Shown here: positions 15,110 to 24,075 of the stretch, piece after piece | How the letters are laid out: each line of letters begins with the position of its first letter | Position numbering within the stretch: the first letter of the stretch is position 1 | Assembly: GCF_009495745.1 (NCBI RefSeq) | Contig: NZ_WIDQ01000012.1 | Location: 62,001-126,000, forward strand | DNA from: Niveispirillum sp. SYP-B3756 | Lineage (GTDB): Bacteria > Pseudomonadota > Alphaproteobacteria > Azospirillales > Azospirillaceae | Length of the DNA stretch: 64,000 nt | Direction: 5' to 3' | Notes under the pieces: model-generated | Databases searched by the model: none | Told to the model about the DNA's origin: nothing | Seen by the model: only the letters and a program-made list of their open reading frames with translations | Translations under genes and position numbers: made by a program

Positions 15110-15913
15110 ATGTTGATCGGCTTGCTGGGGGCGGTGCGTGACCCGTTCCGCCCTGTCGCCCCGGAACTGGTGCCGCTGCTGTCGCCCACCAATGTGCTGC
15201 GCCCCTTCCCGTCCCGTGTGCCGGCCTTCCCCTTCACCCCGTTGGAGCAGGCGCTGCAGCAGGTGGGGCATCTGGAAGCGGGGCTTGCGGCGGTAGAGGC
15301 CGGCTGTGATGCGCTGGTGATCGACAGTCTGGGGGATTACGGTCTGGCGGCCCTGCGTGCGGCAACCGCGCTGCCCGTCTTCGGGCCAGGGGAAATGGGG
15401 ATGGCGGCGGCCGCTGCGGGCGGGCGCCGCTTCGGTATTGTCACTGTCTGGCCCCGCTCCATGAACTTCATCCCGGAAGCTCTGTTGCACCTCTATGGTC
15501 ACGGGACGGCCTGCATCGGCATCGCCAATGTGGGGGCGGAGGCAGAACTGGACCGTCTGGCCGGCCCCGATGGCTATCTGGCCCAGGTGCGGGAGGGGGC
15601 GTCGGCGGTGCTGGATGCCATCGCGGTGGCCATTGCCGATATGGCGGATCGGGGGGCGGAAGCGGTGCTGCTGGGCTGCACCTGCATGTCGCCCCTGGCG
15701 GCGGCGCTGGTGGCGCGGGCTGCGATCCCGGTAATCAACCCGCTGGCCAGCGCCGTAAGCGCGGCGGCGGGGGCAGGGGTTTGGGCCGGCGGGGAACGGG
15801 TGATCGCCCGTCCCGGCCGGCCCGATCTGGTGAAACGCATGGTGGAAGGGGTGGCGGACGAACCGGCAGAGGATTGCCCGGTCTGCGCCGTCGCCAGCAA
15901 CGTGGGAGAATGA
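15110..15913 (+). CDS. Asp/Glu/hydantoin racemase-family protein with Ser at the first catalytic position
   Basis: Protein of 267 residues starting at the ATG at 15110. It has the two-lobed racemase fold. The second catalytic Cys motif is present (LLGCTCMS, Cys190/Cys192). At the first, where hydantoin racemases usually read VIACFGDPGL, this protein reads VIDSLGDYGL, with Ser73 replacing Cys. Two-base racemisation therefore looks impaired; lyase, isomerase or decarboxylase chemistry is possible. It is the first gene of a tight three-gene operon with a medium-chain reductase and an alpha/beta hydrolase, suggesting catabolism of a carbonyl or cyclic compound. Confidence 0.75.
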   Translation: MLIGLLGAVRDPFRPVAPELVPLLSPTNVLRPFPSRVPAFPFTPLEQALQQVGHLEAGLAAVEAGCDALVIDSLGDYGLAALRAATALPVFGPGEMGMAAAAAGGRRFGIVTVWPRSMNFIPEALLHLYGHGTACIGIANVGAEAELDRLAGPDGYLAQVREGASAVLDAIAVAIADMADRGAEAVLLGCTCMSPLAAALVARAAIPVINPLASAVSAAAGAGVWAGGERVIARPGRPDLVKRMVEGVADEPAEDCPVCAVASNVGE

Positions 15914-15915
15914 AA

Positions 15916-16932
15916 ATGGGACGCAGCGTCGCCGAAATCACCTTGGCGCATCCGGTGGAGGCGGCCCCGACAGCGGCAGACTTCACCCTGATCCAGCGTG
16001 ATCTGCCCGACACCCCGCTGCAAGGCATGGTGCATGTGCGGCTGCTATGGCTGGGGCTGGACCCCTATCTGGGGCCGCGCATCCGGGGCCGCCATATGGG
16101 CGAACCCCGGCCGGTGCCGGGCGGCCCGCTGCCGGGGGAGGGGGTGTGCCAGGTGCTGGCATCCGCCGCAGACGGCTTTCAGCCCGGTGATTATGTGGTG
16201 ACGGAAGCGGGCTGGGCGGAAGAGGCGATGGTGCCGGCAGAGACTGTGCGCCGCATCGATCCCAGCCTGGGGCTGACGGCCCATCTGGGCCTGCTGGGGA
16301 TGCCGGGTGTCACCGCCTGGGCCGGCATCACCCAACTGGCCAAGGTGCAGGCCGGCGATGTGCTGTGCATCAATGCCGCTGCCGGCGTGGTGGCGGGCAC
16401 GGCCGGGCAGATTGCCAAGGCGGCCGGTGCCCGCGTCATTGGTATTGCCGGCGGGCCGGACAAGTGCCGGCTGGCCCTGGAGCAATATGGTTTTGATGCT
16501 TGCGTCGATTATCGGCTGGAGGGCTGGCAGCAGCAATTGGCCGATCTGTCAAAGGAAGCAGGCGGCTTCAGCATCCATTTTGAAAATGTCGGCGCCAGTA
16601 TGCTGCAGGTGGCGCTGCCGCTGCTGCGTCCCTATGCGCGGGTGGTGCTGTGCGGGTTGGCCGAACATTATGGGGCTGGCACGCCGGCCATGATCAATGC
16701 CGGCATGATCATGTTCAAGCGCGCCACCGTGCATGGGCTGATCGTCTATGATTTCATTCCGCGCCGGGCGGAATGGGTGGAGATGGCCCGCCCCCTGATC
16801 GCCAGCGGCGCCCTGCGGGAAGCCAATGACGTGGCCGTGGGGCTGCAGGCCGCCCCGGCGCAGCTGGAAAAGGTGGTGCGTGGCCAGTCCAATGGCCGCG
16901 CCCTGGTGCGGGTGGCGGGGGTCGCGGTATGA
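15916..16932 (+). CDS. NADP-dependent medium-chain oxidoreductase (2-alkenal/curcumin reductase-like)
   Basis: About 338 residues. The ATG at 15916 has GGGAGA 7 nt upstream; the ATG at 15910 overlaps the racemase stop. N-terminal GroES-like domain with LLWLGLDPYLGPRIRG, the hallmark of the zinc-free prostaglandin/curcumin reductase group (MR-SVDPYMRGRM-like). The Rossmann domain has INAAAGVVAGTAGQIAKAAGARVIGIAGG (AAxGxVG-like) and FENVGASMLQVALPLL. It likely reduces an alpha,beta-unsaturated carbonyl using NADPH. The 4-bp overlap with the next gene shows translational coupling. Confidence 0.85.
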   Translation: MGRSVAEITLAHPVEAAPTAADFTLIQRDLPDTPLQGMVHVRLLWLGLDPYLGPRIRGRHMGEPRPVPGGPLPGEGVCQVLASAADGFQPGDYVVTEAGWAEEAMVPAETVRRIDPSLGLTAHLGLLGMPGVTAWAGITQLAKVQAGDVLCINAAAGVVAGTAGQIAKAAGARVIGIAGGPDKCRLALEQYGFDACVDYRLEGWQQQLADLSKEAGGFSIHFENVGASMLQVALPLLRPYARVVLCGLAEHYGAGTPAMINAGMIMFKRATVHGLIVYDFIPRRAEWVEMARPLIASGALREANDVAVGLQAAPAQLEKVVRGQSNGRALVRVAGVAV

Positions 16933-17783
16933 GCGGCCCCGTCCGCATCCGCCGGGGCTTTGCCGATGGCCCGCATGGGCAAATCCATTACCGGCGGGCG
17001 GGGCAGGGGGCCCCGATCCTGCTGTTCCACGCTTCCCCAGCCAGTTCCAAACAGCTGGAACCGGTGATGTTGGCCCTGGCCGACCGCTTCGATGTCATTG
17101 CCCCGGATACACCCGGCAATGGCGACAGCGACGCGCCCGCTCTGCCCGGCGGGCGTCGCCCGCAGATGGCGGATTATGCCGCCAATGTGCTGGCGCTGAT
17201 GGATGCGCTGGAAGTTGCGACGTCGCATCTGTACGGTTCCCACACCGGCGCGGCCATCGCGGCGGAAACCGCCATCCTGGCTCCTGATCGCGCGTCAAGC
17301 GTGGTGATGGACGGGGTGGCGGCCTTCACGCCGGAGCAGCAGGCGGAATATCTGGCCCGCTATGCCCCGGCCTTTCCCCCAACGCTGGAGGGGGATTACC
17401 TGCAGCGTGCCTTCATGTTCTGCCGCGACCAGTATAGCTTCTTCCCTTGGTACAGCCGCGATGCCGCCCATCGTCGCCCCACCGGCCTGCCCAGCCCGCA
17501 GCGGCTGCATGAACTGGTGCTGGATGTGCTGAAGGCGCCGGAGACCTATCCCTGGGCCTATCACGCGGCCTTCGTCTATCCGATTTTGGAGCGTATCGGG
17601 CTGATCCGCTGCCCGGTGCTGGGGCTGATCGGGGCCAACGATCCGCTGGGCGATGATACACGCCGCGCCCTGGCGCTGGCGCCCCATGGCCAATGCCGGG
17701 AAACCCCGGCCTTTGGGGCAGAGGGGTATGGCCCGGCGGTGGCAGCGGTGATCAAAGCGTTTCTGGCCACCAGCAGCCGGTGA
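16929..17783 (+). CDS. Alpha/beta hydrolase
   Basis: Protein of 284 residues; the ATG overlaps the reductase stop (ATGA). The N-terminus VRIRRGFADGPHGQIHYRRAG closely resembles the hydrolase at 6741-7550. Motifs are ILLFHASPASSKQLEP (oxyanion region), APDTPGNGDSDAP, and SHLYGSHTGAAIAAE. In the last, the elbow reads GSHTGA, so a His occupies the usual nucleophile position, as in its paralogue. The shared lack of a canonical GxSxG suggests one subfamily of unusual hydrolases or C-C bond enzymes. Its operon partners are a racemase-like protein and an enal reductase. Confidence 0.8.
   Translation: MSGPVRIRRGFADGPHGQIHYRRAGQGAPILLFHASPASSKQLEPVMLALADRFDVIAPDTPGNGDSDAPALPGGRRPQMADYAANVLALMDALEVATSHLYGSHTGAAIAAETAILAPDRASSVVMDGVAAFTPEQQAEYLARYAPAFPPTLEGDYLQRAFMFCRDQYSFFPWYSRDAAHRRPTGLPSPQRLHELVLDVLKAPETYPWAYHAAFVYPILERIGLIRCPVLGLIGANDPLGDDTRRALALAPHGQCRETPAFGAEGYGPAVAAVIKAFLATSSR
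17215..17228. other. Candidate parS centromere site (copy 3, one end mismatch)
   Basis: TTGCGACGTCGCAT shares the 12-bp palindromic core TGCGACGTCGCA with the site next to parB. It lies inside the hydrolase coding sequence. Confidence 0.35.
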
Positions 17784-17796
17784 TCGGTGTGCAGCG

Positions 17797-20700
17797 TCAG
17801 GCGAGGGCGTTGTTCACCGCCTGCCGCTGCTCCGCCGTCATGCCGTCCAGCTGGGCGGTGGTGAAAGCCTTCACCTGCTTTTCCGACATGGATTCGATCT
17901 GGCTGGTGGAAAGGGCGGCAATCTGGCTGCTGGGCATCGCGGTCACCTGATCCGTGGTCAGCCCGATAAGCTGTTGGGGCGTCAGCTGGCCGATCTGGCT
18001 GGTGGTCAAGGCCGTGAACTGGCTAATACCGACCGCCGCGATCTGCGCCGATGACACCTGGCTGAACTGGCTGCCGGTCAGCGACTGCATCTGGGCGGCA
18101 GTGAAATTGGCGAACTGGCTGGGGGCCATGCCACCGATCTGCGTGCCGGTGAGGGCGGCCACCTGATCGCTGCCCAGGGCACGCAACTGCACCCGCAGCA
18201 GGCCGGAAAGCTGTTGCCCAGTCAGGCCCGGCATGGCGCTGGTGGACAGGGACTGCAATTGCGTGTTGGACAGCGCCTGCAACTGGTCGCTGGTCAACCC
18301 ACTGACCTGGGTGGAGGATATGCCGCCCAGCTGGGCCGTGCCGATGGAACCGATGCTGGCGGCGGGAATGGCCCCCAGCGCGGAGGGGGAGAGTGCCTGC
18401 ACCTGATTGGTCAGCATGTTGCTCACCTGATCCGGTGTCAGCCGGCTGATGAAGCCGGTGGACAGTCCTGCCACCTGCGTGGTGGTGAGATCCTGTAATT
18501 GCGTGCCGCTGAAGGCTGCCTGCTGCGTGGCGTTCAGCTGGTTCAGCTGAGCCACGTTCAGCAGGCCGATCTGGCTGGAGGTCAGGGCACCGACCTGGGC
18601 GGAGGACAGCGCCCCCACCTGGGCGCTGGACAGGGCGTTCAGCTGTGTGCCGGTCAGGGCTGCGAACTGTACTGTGCCGATGGAGCTGACGAAGCCGGTG
18701 GACAATCCGGCCACCTGCGTGGTGGTCAGGGCCTGCATCTGGCTGGCGGAAAGGCCGCCGGCCTGGCTGGCGGTCAACCCGGCCAGTTGGGTGGCGGACA
18801 GGCCGGCGATGCCACTGGTGCCCAGCGACTGGATCTGCGCCTGGCTCATCGCGCCAAGCTGGGCCGCCGTCAGGGACGGCAGCTGCTGAGACACAATCAC
18901 GCCCAGCTTTTCCGTCTGCAGGGAGCCGACCTGGGTCGGGGAGAGGGCACCAACCTGGGAAGCGGTCAACCCGCTGATCTGCGTGCTGCTCAGCGCGTTC
19001 AGCAGGCCGGCGGACAGGCTGGCGATAACACTGGTGCCAAGCGCGCTGACCTGTCCGGTGCCTAACAGCCCCAGCTGGGCGGTGCTGAAGCTGTTGACCT
19101 GGGCGGCCGTCAGCCCGCTGACCTGACCGGTGCTCAACTGGGCCAGCCGCGTATCGCTGAGTGCTGCCAGCTGGGAGGGTGATACCGCCTTCATCTGGTC
19201 TGATGACAGGGTGGCGAACTGGGCGCTGGACAGGGCTTCCAGCTGTTCGCCGCGCAGCCCGGCAGCGGCCGTGCTGCTGATGGCCCCCAGCTGGCCGGTG
19301 CTGAGCCAGGGCAGCTGCTCCGCCGTCAGGGCATTGATCTGGTCGGCGGAAAGGCCGGCAATCTGGCGGGTGCCCAGGGCCTGCAGCTGCGTCTGGCTCA
19401 ACATCGGCAGGCTGACGGCACCGATGGCGCCCAGCTGCGTGGCGGACAGCGCCTGCAGCTGCGGCACAGTCAGCTGGGCCACCTGATCGGGCAGCAATTT
19501 GCTCATCTGGTCGGGTGTGAACAGGCCAATTTGCGTCGTCGTCAGTCCCGCCATCTGCTCCGGGCTCAGCGCGGTGATCTGGTCGCCGGTCAACCCGGCG
19601 ATGGCGGCATTGGGCAGGGCCGCCATCTGCGCCGGGGTCAGCCCGGCCAGCTGCGCCGGGCTGAGTGAACCCAGCTGTGCTGCCGTCAAGCCGGAAATCT
19701 GCGTGTTGGTCAGGCTGGCCAGCTGGTCAGGTGACAGCAGGGCGAACTGGTCGGTGGAAAGCCCGGCCAGCTGGGGCGCCGTCATGCCAGCCAGCAATTC
19801 CGGGCTCAGATTGGTGATCTGGGTGGTGTTCAGCCCACTGATGGCCGCCGGCGTCAGGGCGGCAAACTTCACCGTGCTCAAACCATTCAGATTATCGATG
19901 TTCAAGACAGCGACCTGCTCCGCCTTCAGCCCACCGATCTGGCCCACGCTGAGGCTGGCGAACTGTTCCCCGCCGATGGAGGCCACGCGGGTCTGGCTGA
20001 GGCTGCCGATCTGCGTGGCTGTCAGGCCGGAAAGCTGGCTGACGGAGATTTCGGCGAAACGTTCATCACTGAAAGAATTCAGCTGGTCTGCCGTCATGGC
20101 ACCGAACTGGCTGGCCGTCAGCCCGGCAAACTGGCTGGCGCTGAGGCGACCCATGAATTCGTTGCTGACACCCGCCACCTGGCTGTTGCTCAGCCCCGCC
20201 AACTGCTCCGGCGTCAGCGCGCCGATCTGGTTTTCACTCAGGCTGTTCAACTGGGTCACCGTCAGGTTCTTGACCTGGGTCACCGTCATGCCGCCGATCT
20301 GGGCGGGGGTCAGCTGTGCCACTTTTTCTGGGTCCAGCCCACCCAGCTGGCCGGCTGCCAGGCCGGCCAGCTGGGTGGCTGACAAGGCGGCCAGCTGTTC
20401 CCCGCTGATGGCGTTGATCTGGGTGGAAGTCAGGGCCGACAGCTGGGTGGTCGACAGGGCCGCCATCTGCGTGCCGGACAGCCGGGCAATCTGGTCGGCC
20501 GTCAGCGCCTTGATCTGCCCGACATTCAGCAGGGCCATCTGGTTGGCGGTCAGGGCCGCCACGTCCTCACCCTGCAGCGCGCCGATCTGGGTGGCCGACA
20601 GCGCCTTCAACTGCACTTCCGACAGGCTGGCCACCTGTTCCCCGGAAAGGGCCGCCACCTGGGCAGTGCTGAGACTGGAGATGCTGGAGGCGGCCAGTCC

Positions 20701-22878
20701 GCCGATCTGGGTGGTGTTGAGGGCCGTCACCTGCTCGGGCGTCAATCCCCGAATCTGGGGGGTGCTGAGGCTGGCCACCTGTTCGCTGGTCAGGGCGGCC
20801 AACTGATCAGGCGTCAGGGCGGCAATGGCAAGGGTGGTCAGGCCCTTGATCTGCTGGTTGGTCAGCCCGGCCAGGGAGCTGCCGGTCAGGCCCGAGATCT
20901 GACCATCGCTCAGCGCGCCGATCTGGCCGGCTGTCAAGCCGCCCAGCTGCGTACCTGACAGCCAGGACAGCTGCACATTGCTGAAGCCGGAAAGGGCGCT
21001 GTTGTTGAAACCGGCCAGCTGGGCGCGGGACAGGCTTTCCACCTGGGTCTGATTCAGGGCAGCCGTCTGGGTGCTGGACATGCCTTTCAGCTGCACCGCC
21101 GTCAGATTGGCCATCACATCGCCGCCGATGCTGCCAATCTGTTCGGCGGTAATGGCCCCAACCTGGGCGGCGCTGAAACTGCGCAGCTGGGTGGCTGACA
21201 ATGCCGCCAGCTGCTCACCGGTCAGCGCCGTCATCTGGTCGGTGGAGATGGCGGCCATCTGGGCCGGCGTCAAGGCAGACACTTGTGTGGTGGACAGGCC
21301 GCCCAGCAGTTCCGGCGCAACCCCCCGCACCTGGCCGGGGTTGAGGGCCGCGACCTGCGTGGAACTCAACGCGGACAGCTGATTGCCGGCCAGCATCCCG
21401 ATCTGGCCGGTGGTCAGCGCGCGCAACTGCACCGTGGTCAGTCCCGCCAGCTGATCCTGGCTCAGCGCCGTGATCTGCCCGCTGGTCAGGGCACTCACTT
21501 GCGGGGCTGTCAGTGCTGAAAGCTGGGTGGTGGACAGGATGGCCACGCGCCCTTCCGGCAGGGCCTTCACCTGCGAGGCCGTCAATGCCGTCAACTGTCC
21601 CTTGCCCAGGCTGCCGAACTGATCATCGGTCAGGCTGGCCAGCTGGGTGGTGGTCAGGGCCCGAACCTGACTGGCATTCAGCGCGGTCAGTTGGGTGCCA
21701 GTCAGGGCGGCCAGCCTTTCATCATTCAGGTTGGCCAGCTTGACCGGGCCGATCTGCGCGATCTGGGCCGGGCTCAGCACGCCGATCTGGTCGGCGCTGA
21801 GATTCTGGAACTGGGTGGTGGTCAGCGCATTGATCTGCGCCCCGTTCAGCCCGGCCACCTGGTCTGGCGACAGGGCCGTCATCTTCTCTGACGGCAGCCA
21901 TTTCACCTGGGCGACCGACAGTTTGGACAGCTGGCCGGGGCTGAATGAAGCCAGTTGTCCTTCCGTCAGGGAACCCAGCTGGGCCTGGGTCAAGCCCCTC
22001 ATCTGGGCCGGGGTCATGCTGCCGATCTGTTCCCCCGACAGGCCTTGCACCTGGGTGGTGGTCAATGCCGCCAGCTGGCTGGCGGTAAAGCCTTTGAACT
22101 GTGCCTCCGGCAGGCTGGACAGCAGGTTTGTATCCAGCCCTTTCACCTGTCCCGTCGTCAGGGTGCCGATCTGGGCGGGGGTGAAATTCTGCCATTGCGC
22201 GGTAGACAGGTTGTTCAGCTGCGTCAATGTCAGACTGCGGACCTGAACAGTGGACAGGCTGGCCAGCTGGGTCGGGCTCAACCGTTCCAGCTGAGTGTCG
22301 CTCAATGACGCCATCTGTGCGGCGGTCAGGCCCTTCAGCTGGCTGGTGGACAGCGCCCCCACCTGATCCGCCGTCATTGCATTCAACTGGTCGCCGGACA
22401 GGGCCGCGATCTGGCTGCTGCTCAGCGCCCCGATCTGGGTGGCGCTGAAGCTGGCGATCTGGCTGGTAGACATGGCCTTCAATTGCGGCGCCGTCAGTGC
22501 GGCCACCTGGGTGGTGGAGAGGGCGGCAATTTTTTCAGGGGTCATTAATGCCACCTCCCGCGGGGTCAACCCGCGGATCTGGCTGACCGTCATGGCGGAG
22601 AAGTCGTCGGCCTCGAACGCTTTGAACTGATCATCGCTGAGGGCGGCCAGCTGGGCGGCGGTGAAGCCGATCTGATTGCTGTTCAAAGCCTGAATGTGGC
22701 TGGTGGTCAAGCCACTGATTTGCCTAACAGAAATGGCAGCAATCTGGGGCTTTGTCAGGGAACCGATATCTTCCAGATCGAACGATCGGATCTGGGTGGC
22801 CGTCAACGTCGCCATTCTCTGCGGCGTCAGGCCGCTGACCGGACCGGTATAGTTCGGCAGAGTGATCGTCGTGGCCAT
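17797..22878 (-). CDS. Giant octapeptide-repeat protein
   Basis: Protein of 1693 residues, one uninterrupted frame. After a short head (MATTITLPNYTGPVSG) nearly the whole chain is about 210 tandem octapeptides with consensus x-x-L-(S/T)-x-x-Q-(I/L/V), for example AALSTTQV, KAMSTSQI, GALSSSQI. A single-residue slip (QIGFTAAQL) and a few degenerate units lie near the N-terminus. It ends AEQRQAVNNALA. It is almost free of Cys and Trp, with no signal peptide, membrane helix or catalytic motif seen. The regular S/T-x-x-Q plus hydrophobic pattern could build short capped helices stacked into a long superhelix, or a solenoid; this is inference. It may be a structural, adhesive or ice-nucleation-like filament. 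At the DNA level it is a degenerate 24-bp tandem repeat. Possible secretion route unknown. Confidence 0.85.
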   Translation of the reverse strand: MATTITLPNYTGPVSGLTPQRMATLTATQIRSFDLEDIGSLTKPQIAAISVRQISGLTTSHIQALNSNQIGFTAAQLAALSDDQFKAFEADDFSAMTVSQIRGLTPREVALMTPEKIAALSTTQVAALTAPQLKAMSTSQIASFSATQIGALSSSQIAALSGDQLNAMTADQVGALSTSQLKGLTAAQMASLSDTQLERLSPTQLASLSTVQVRSLTLTQLNNLSTAQWQNFTPAQIGTLTTGQVKGLDTNLLSSLPEAQFKGFTASQLAALTTTQVQGLSGEQIGSMTPAQMRGLTQAQLGSLTEGQLASFSPGQLSKLSVAQVKWLPSEKMTALSPDQVAGLNGAQINALTTTQFQNLSADQIGVLSPAQIAQIGPVKLANLNDERLAALTGTQLTALNASQVRALTTTQLASLTDDQFGSLGKGQLTALTASQVKALPEGRVAILSTTQLSALTAPQVSALTSGQITALSQDQLAGLTTVQLRALTTGQIGMLAGNQLSALSSTQVAALNPGQVRGVAPELLGGLSTTQVSALTPAQMAAISTDQMTALTGEQLAALSATQLRSFSAAQVGAITAEQIGSIGGDVMANLTAVQLKGMSSTQTAALNQTQVESLSRAQLAGFNNSALSGFSNVQLSWLSGTQLGGLTAGQIGALSDGQISGLTGSSLAGLTNQQIKGLTTLAIAALTPDQLAALTSEQVASLSTPQIRGLTPEQVTALNTTQIGGLAASSISSLSTAQVAALSGEQVASLSEVQLKALSATQIGALQGEDVAALTANQMALLNVGQIKALTADQIARLSGTQMAALSTTQLSALTSTQINAISGEQLAALSATQLAGLAAGQLGGLDPEKVAQLTPAQIGGMTVTQVKNLTVTQLNSLSENQIGALTPEQLAGLSNSQVAGVSNEFMGRLSASQFAGLTASQFGAMTADQLNSFSDERFAEISVSQLSGLTATQIGSLSQTRVASIGGEQFASLSVGQIGGLKAEQVAVLNIDNLNGLSTVKFAALTPAAISGLNTTQITNLSPELLAGMTAPQLAGLSTDQFALLSPDQLASLTNTQISGLTAAQLGSLSPAQLAGLTPAQMAALPNAAIAGLTGDQITALSPEQMAGLTTTQIGLFTPDQMSKLLPDQVAQLTVPQLQALSATQLGAIGAVSLPMLSQTQLQALGTRQIAGLSADQINALTAEQLPWLSTGQLGAISSTAAAGLRGEQLEALSSAQFATLSSDQMKAVSPSQLAALSDTRLAQLSTGQVSGLTAAQVNSFSTAQLGLLGTGQVSALGTSVIASLSAGLLNALSSTQISGLTASQVGALSPTQVGSLQTEKLGVIVSQQLPSLTAAQLGAMSQAQIQSLGTSGIAGLSATQLAGLTASQAGGLSASQMQALTTTQVAGLSTGFVSSIGTVQFAALTGTQLNALSSAQVGALSSAQVGALTSSQIGLLNVAQLNQLNATQQAAFSGTQLQDLTTTQVAGLSTGFISRLTPDQVSNMLTNQVQALSPSALGAIPAASIGSIGTAQLGGISSTQVSGLTSDQLQALSNTQLQSLSTSAMPGLTGQQLSGLLRVQLRALGSDQVAALTGTQIGGMAPSQFANFTAAQMQSLTGSQFSQVSSAQIAAVGISQFTALTTSQIGQLTPQQLIGLTTDQVTAMPSSQIAALSTSQIESMSEKQVKAFTTAQLDGMTAEQRQAVNNALA

Positions 22879-23005
22879 TATCGTTTCTTTCGCCTGAAGA
22901 ATTTTCCAACCAGGATTTTATAAAGCAAACCACGTGCCAGGGAAGGGCACGCGGCCAACGATCATTTTTGCCGGGTTGGATAGGCGCAAAGTTGTGTAAG
23001 GGGAT

Positions 23006-24049
23006 CTATACCCAGCCCCCCAGTTCACGTTCCGTCAGGCGGACCAGCAGGTCGATATGGGCAGGGCTGCTGTTGAGGCACGGAATATAGGTGAAATTCT
23101 GCCCCCCAGCGGTAAGGAAGGTCTCCCGGATGCCCTGGTTGACCTCCTCCAGCGTTTCCACACAGTCGCTGACAAAGGCGGGGGCCATGATGGCAAGGTT
23201 CTTCACGCCCTGTTCCGGCAGGGCCTTCACCATCGGTTCCAGATAGGGTTGCAGCCATTCGGTGCGGCCAAAGCGGGACTGGAAGGCATGGCGCAGCTTG
23301 TCCGCTGTCCAACCCAGCTCTTCGCGCAACAGCCGGGCCGTCTTCAGGCAATAGCAATGATAAGGGTCGCCCTTTTCCAGATAGGCCTTGGGCAGGCCAT
23401 GGAAGCTGGTGATCAGCAGATCGGGCGTCCAGTCCAGCCCGGCCAGATGATCGCGCACGCTGGTGGCGAGTGCGCTGATATAGGCCGGCTCATCATGATA
23501 TGTCGGCACAGTGCGCAGCGCCGGCTGGCGGCGCATGGCCATCAGGGCGCGGAAGGCCTGATCGCAGGCCGTGGCCGTGGTGGTGGCGCTATATTGCGGA
23601 TAGAGCGGGAACAGCAGGATGCGCTCACACCCTGCCGCCGTCAGCCGTTCCAGGGCGGCGGCGGTGGAGGGGTGGCCATAGCGCATCCCCCATTCCACCA
23701 CCACGCCATCGCCATGCCGGGCCGCCATGGCGGCGGAAAGCAGCAGCGCCTGTTCGCGCGTATGGGTCTTCAGCGGGCTTTCATCCAGTTCCCGGTTCCA
23801 GATGCCGGCATAGGCATGGCCGCTTTTCTTCGGCCGGAAGGTCAGGATGATGCCCTGCAGGATCGGCTGCCAGATCAGGCGCGGCACCTCCACCACCCGG
23901 CGGTCGGAGAGGAATTCCGACAGATAGCGCCGCATCGACCAGTAATCGGTGCCCTCCGGCGTGCCGAGATTGATCAGCAATACGCCGACACGCGGCGTCT
24001 TTACAGGCGGGTGACCGGCGGGCAGGGGGGGGGAGGGGGCTTGCGGCAC
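23006..24049 (-). CDS. hemH: Ferrochelatase
   Basis: Protein of 347 residues with a GTG start at 24049 (AGGA upstream). It inserts Fe(II) into protoporphyrin IX, the last step of protoheme synthesis. Signatures are VGVLLINLGTPEG near residue 21, FPLYPQYSATTTA (148-159), the iron-ligand His217 in SFHGLP, and Glu298 in SDCVETLEE. It ends without the long tail of eukaryotic forms. This is normally an essential single-copy gene, so its presence beside plasmid-type replication genes supports a chromid. An origin-type iteron lies within its 3' coding part (23101-23118). Confidence 0.95.
   Translation of the reverse strand: MPQAPSPPLPAGHPPVKTPRVGVLLINLGTPEGTDYWSMRRYLSEFLSDRRVVEVPRLIWQPILQGIILTFRPKKSGHAYAGIWNRELDESPLKTHTREQALLLSAAMAARHGDGVVVEWGMRYGHPSTAAALERLTAAGCERILLFPLYPQYSATTTATACDQAFRALMAMRRQPALRTVPTYHDEPAYISALATSVRDHLAGLDWTPDLLITSFHGLPKAYLEKGDPYHCYCLKTARLLREELGWTADKLRHAFQSRFGRTEWLQPYLEPMVKALPEQGVKNLAIMAPAFVSDCVETLEEVNQGIRETFLTAGGQNFTYIPCLNSSPAHIDLLVRLTERELGGWV
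23101..23118. repeat. Dispersed origin-type iteron (2), inside hemH
   Basis: GCCCCCCAGCGGTAAGGA, an exact consensus match. On the coding strand it encodes FLTAGG, a stretch of hemH where sequence is usually variable. Confidence 0.8.
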
Positions 24050-24075
24050 GATATCCTACGGGGGTTCCGGGCAGG

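Noticed and set aside
17797-22878. 24-bp tandem repeats as a possible CRISPR or non-coding satellite array
   Set aside because: The units are contiguous without spacers, degenerate, and keep one long open frame with a clear octapeptide code.
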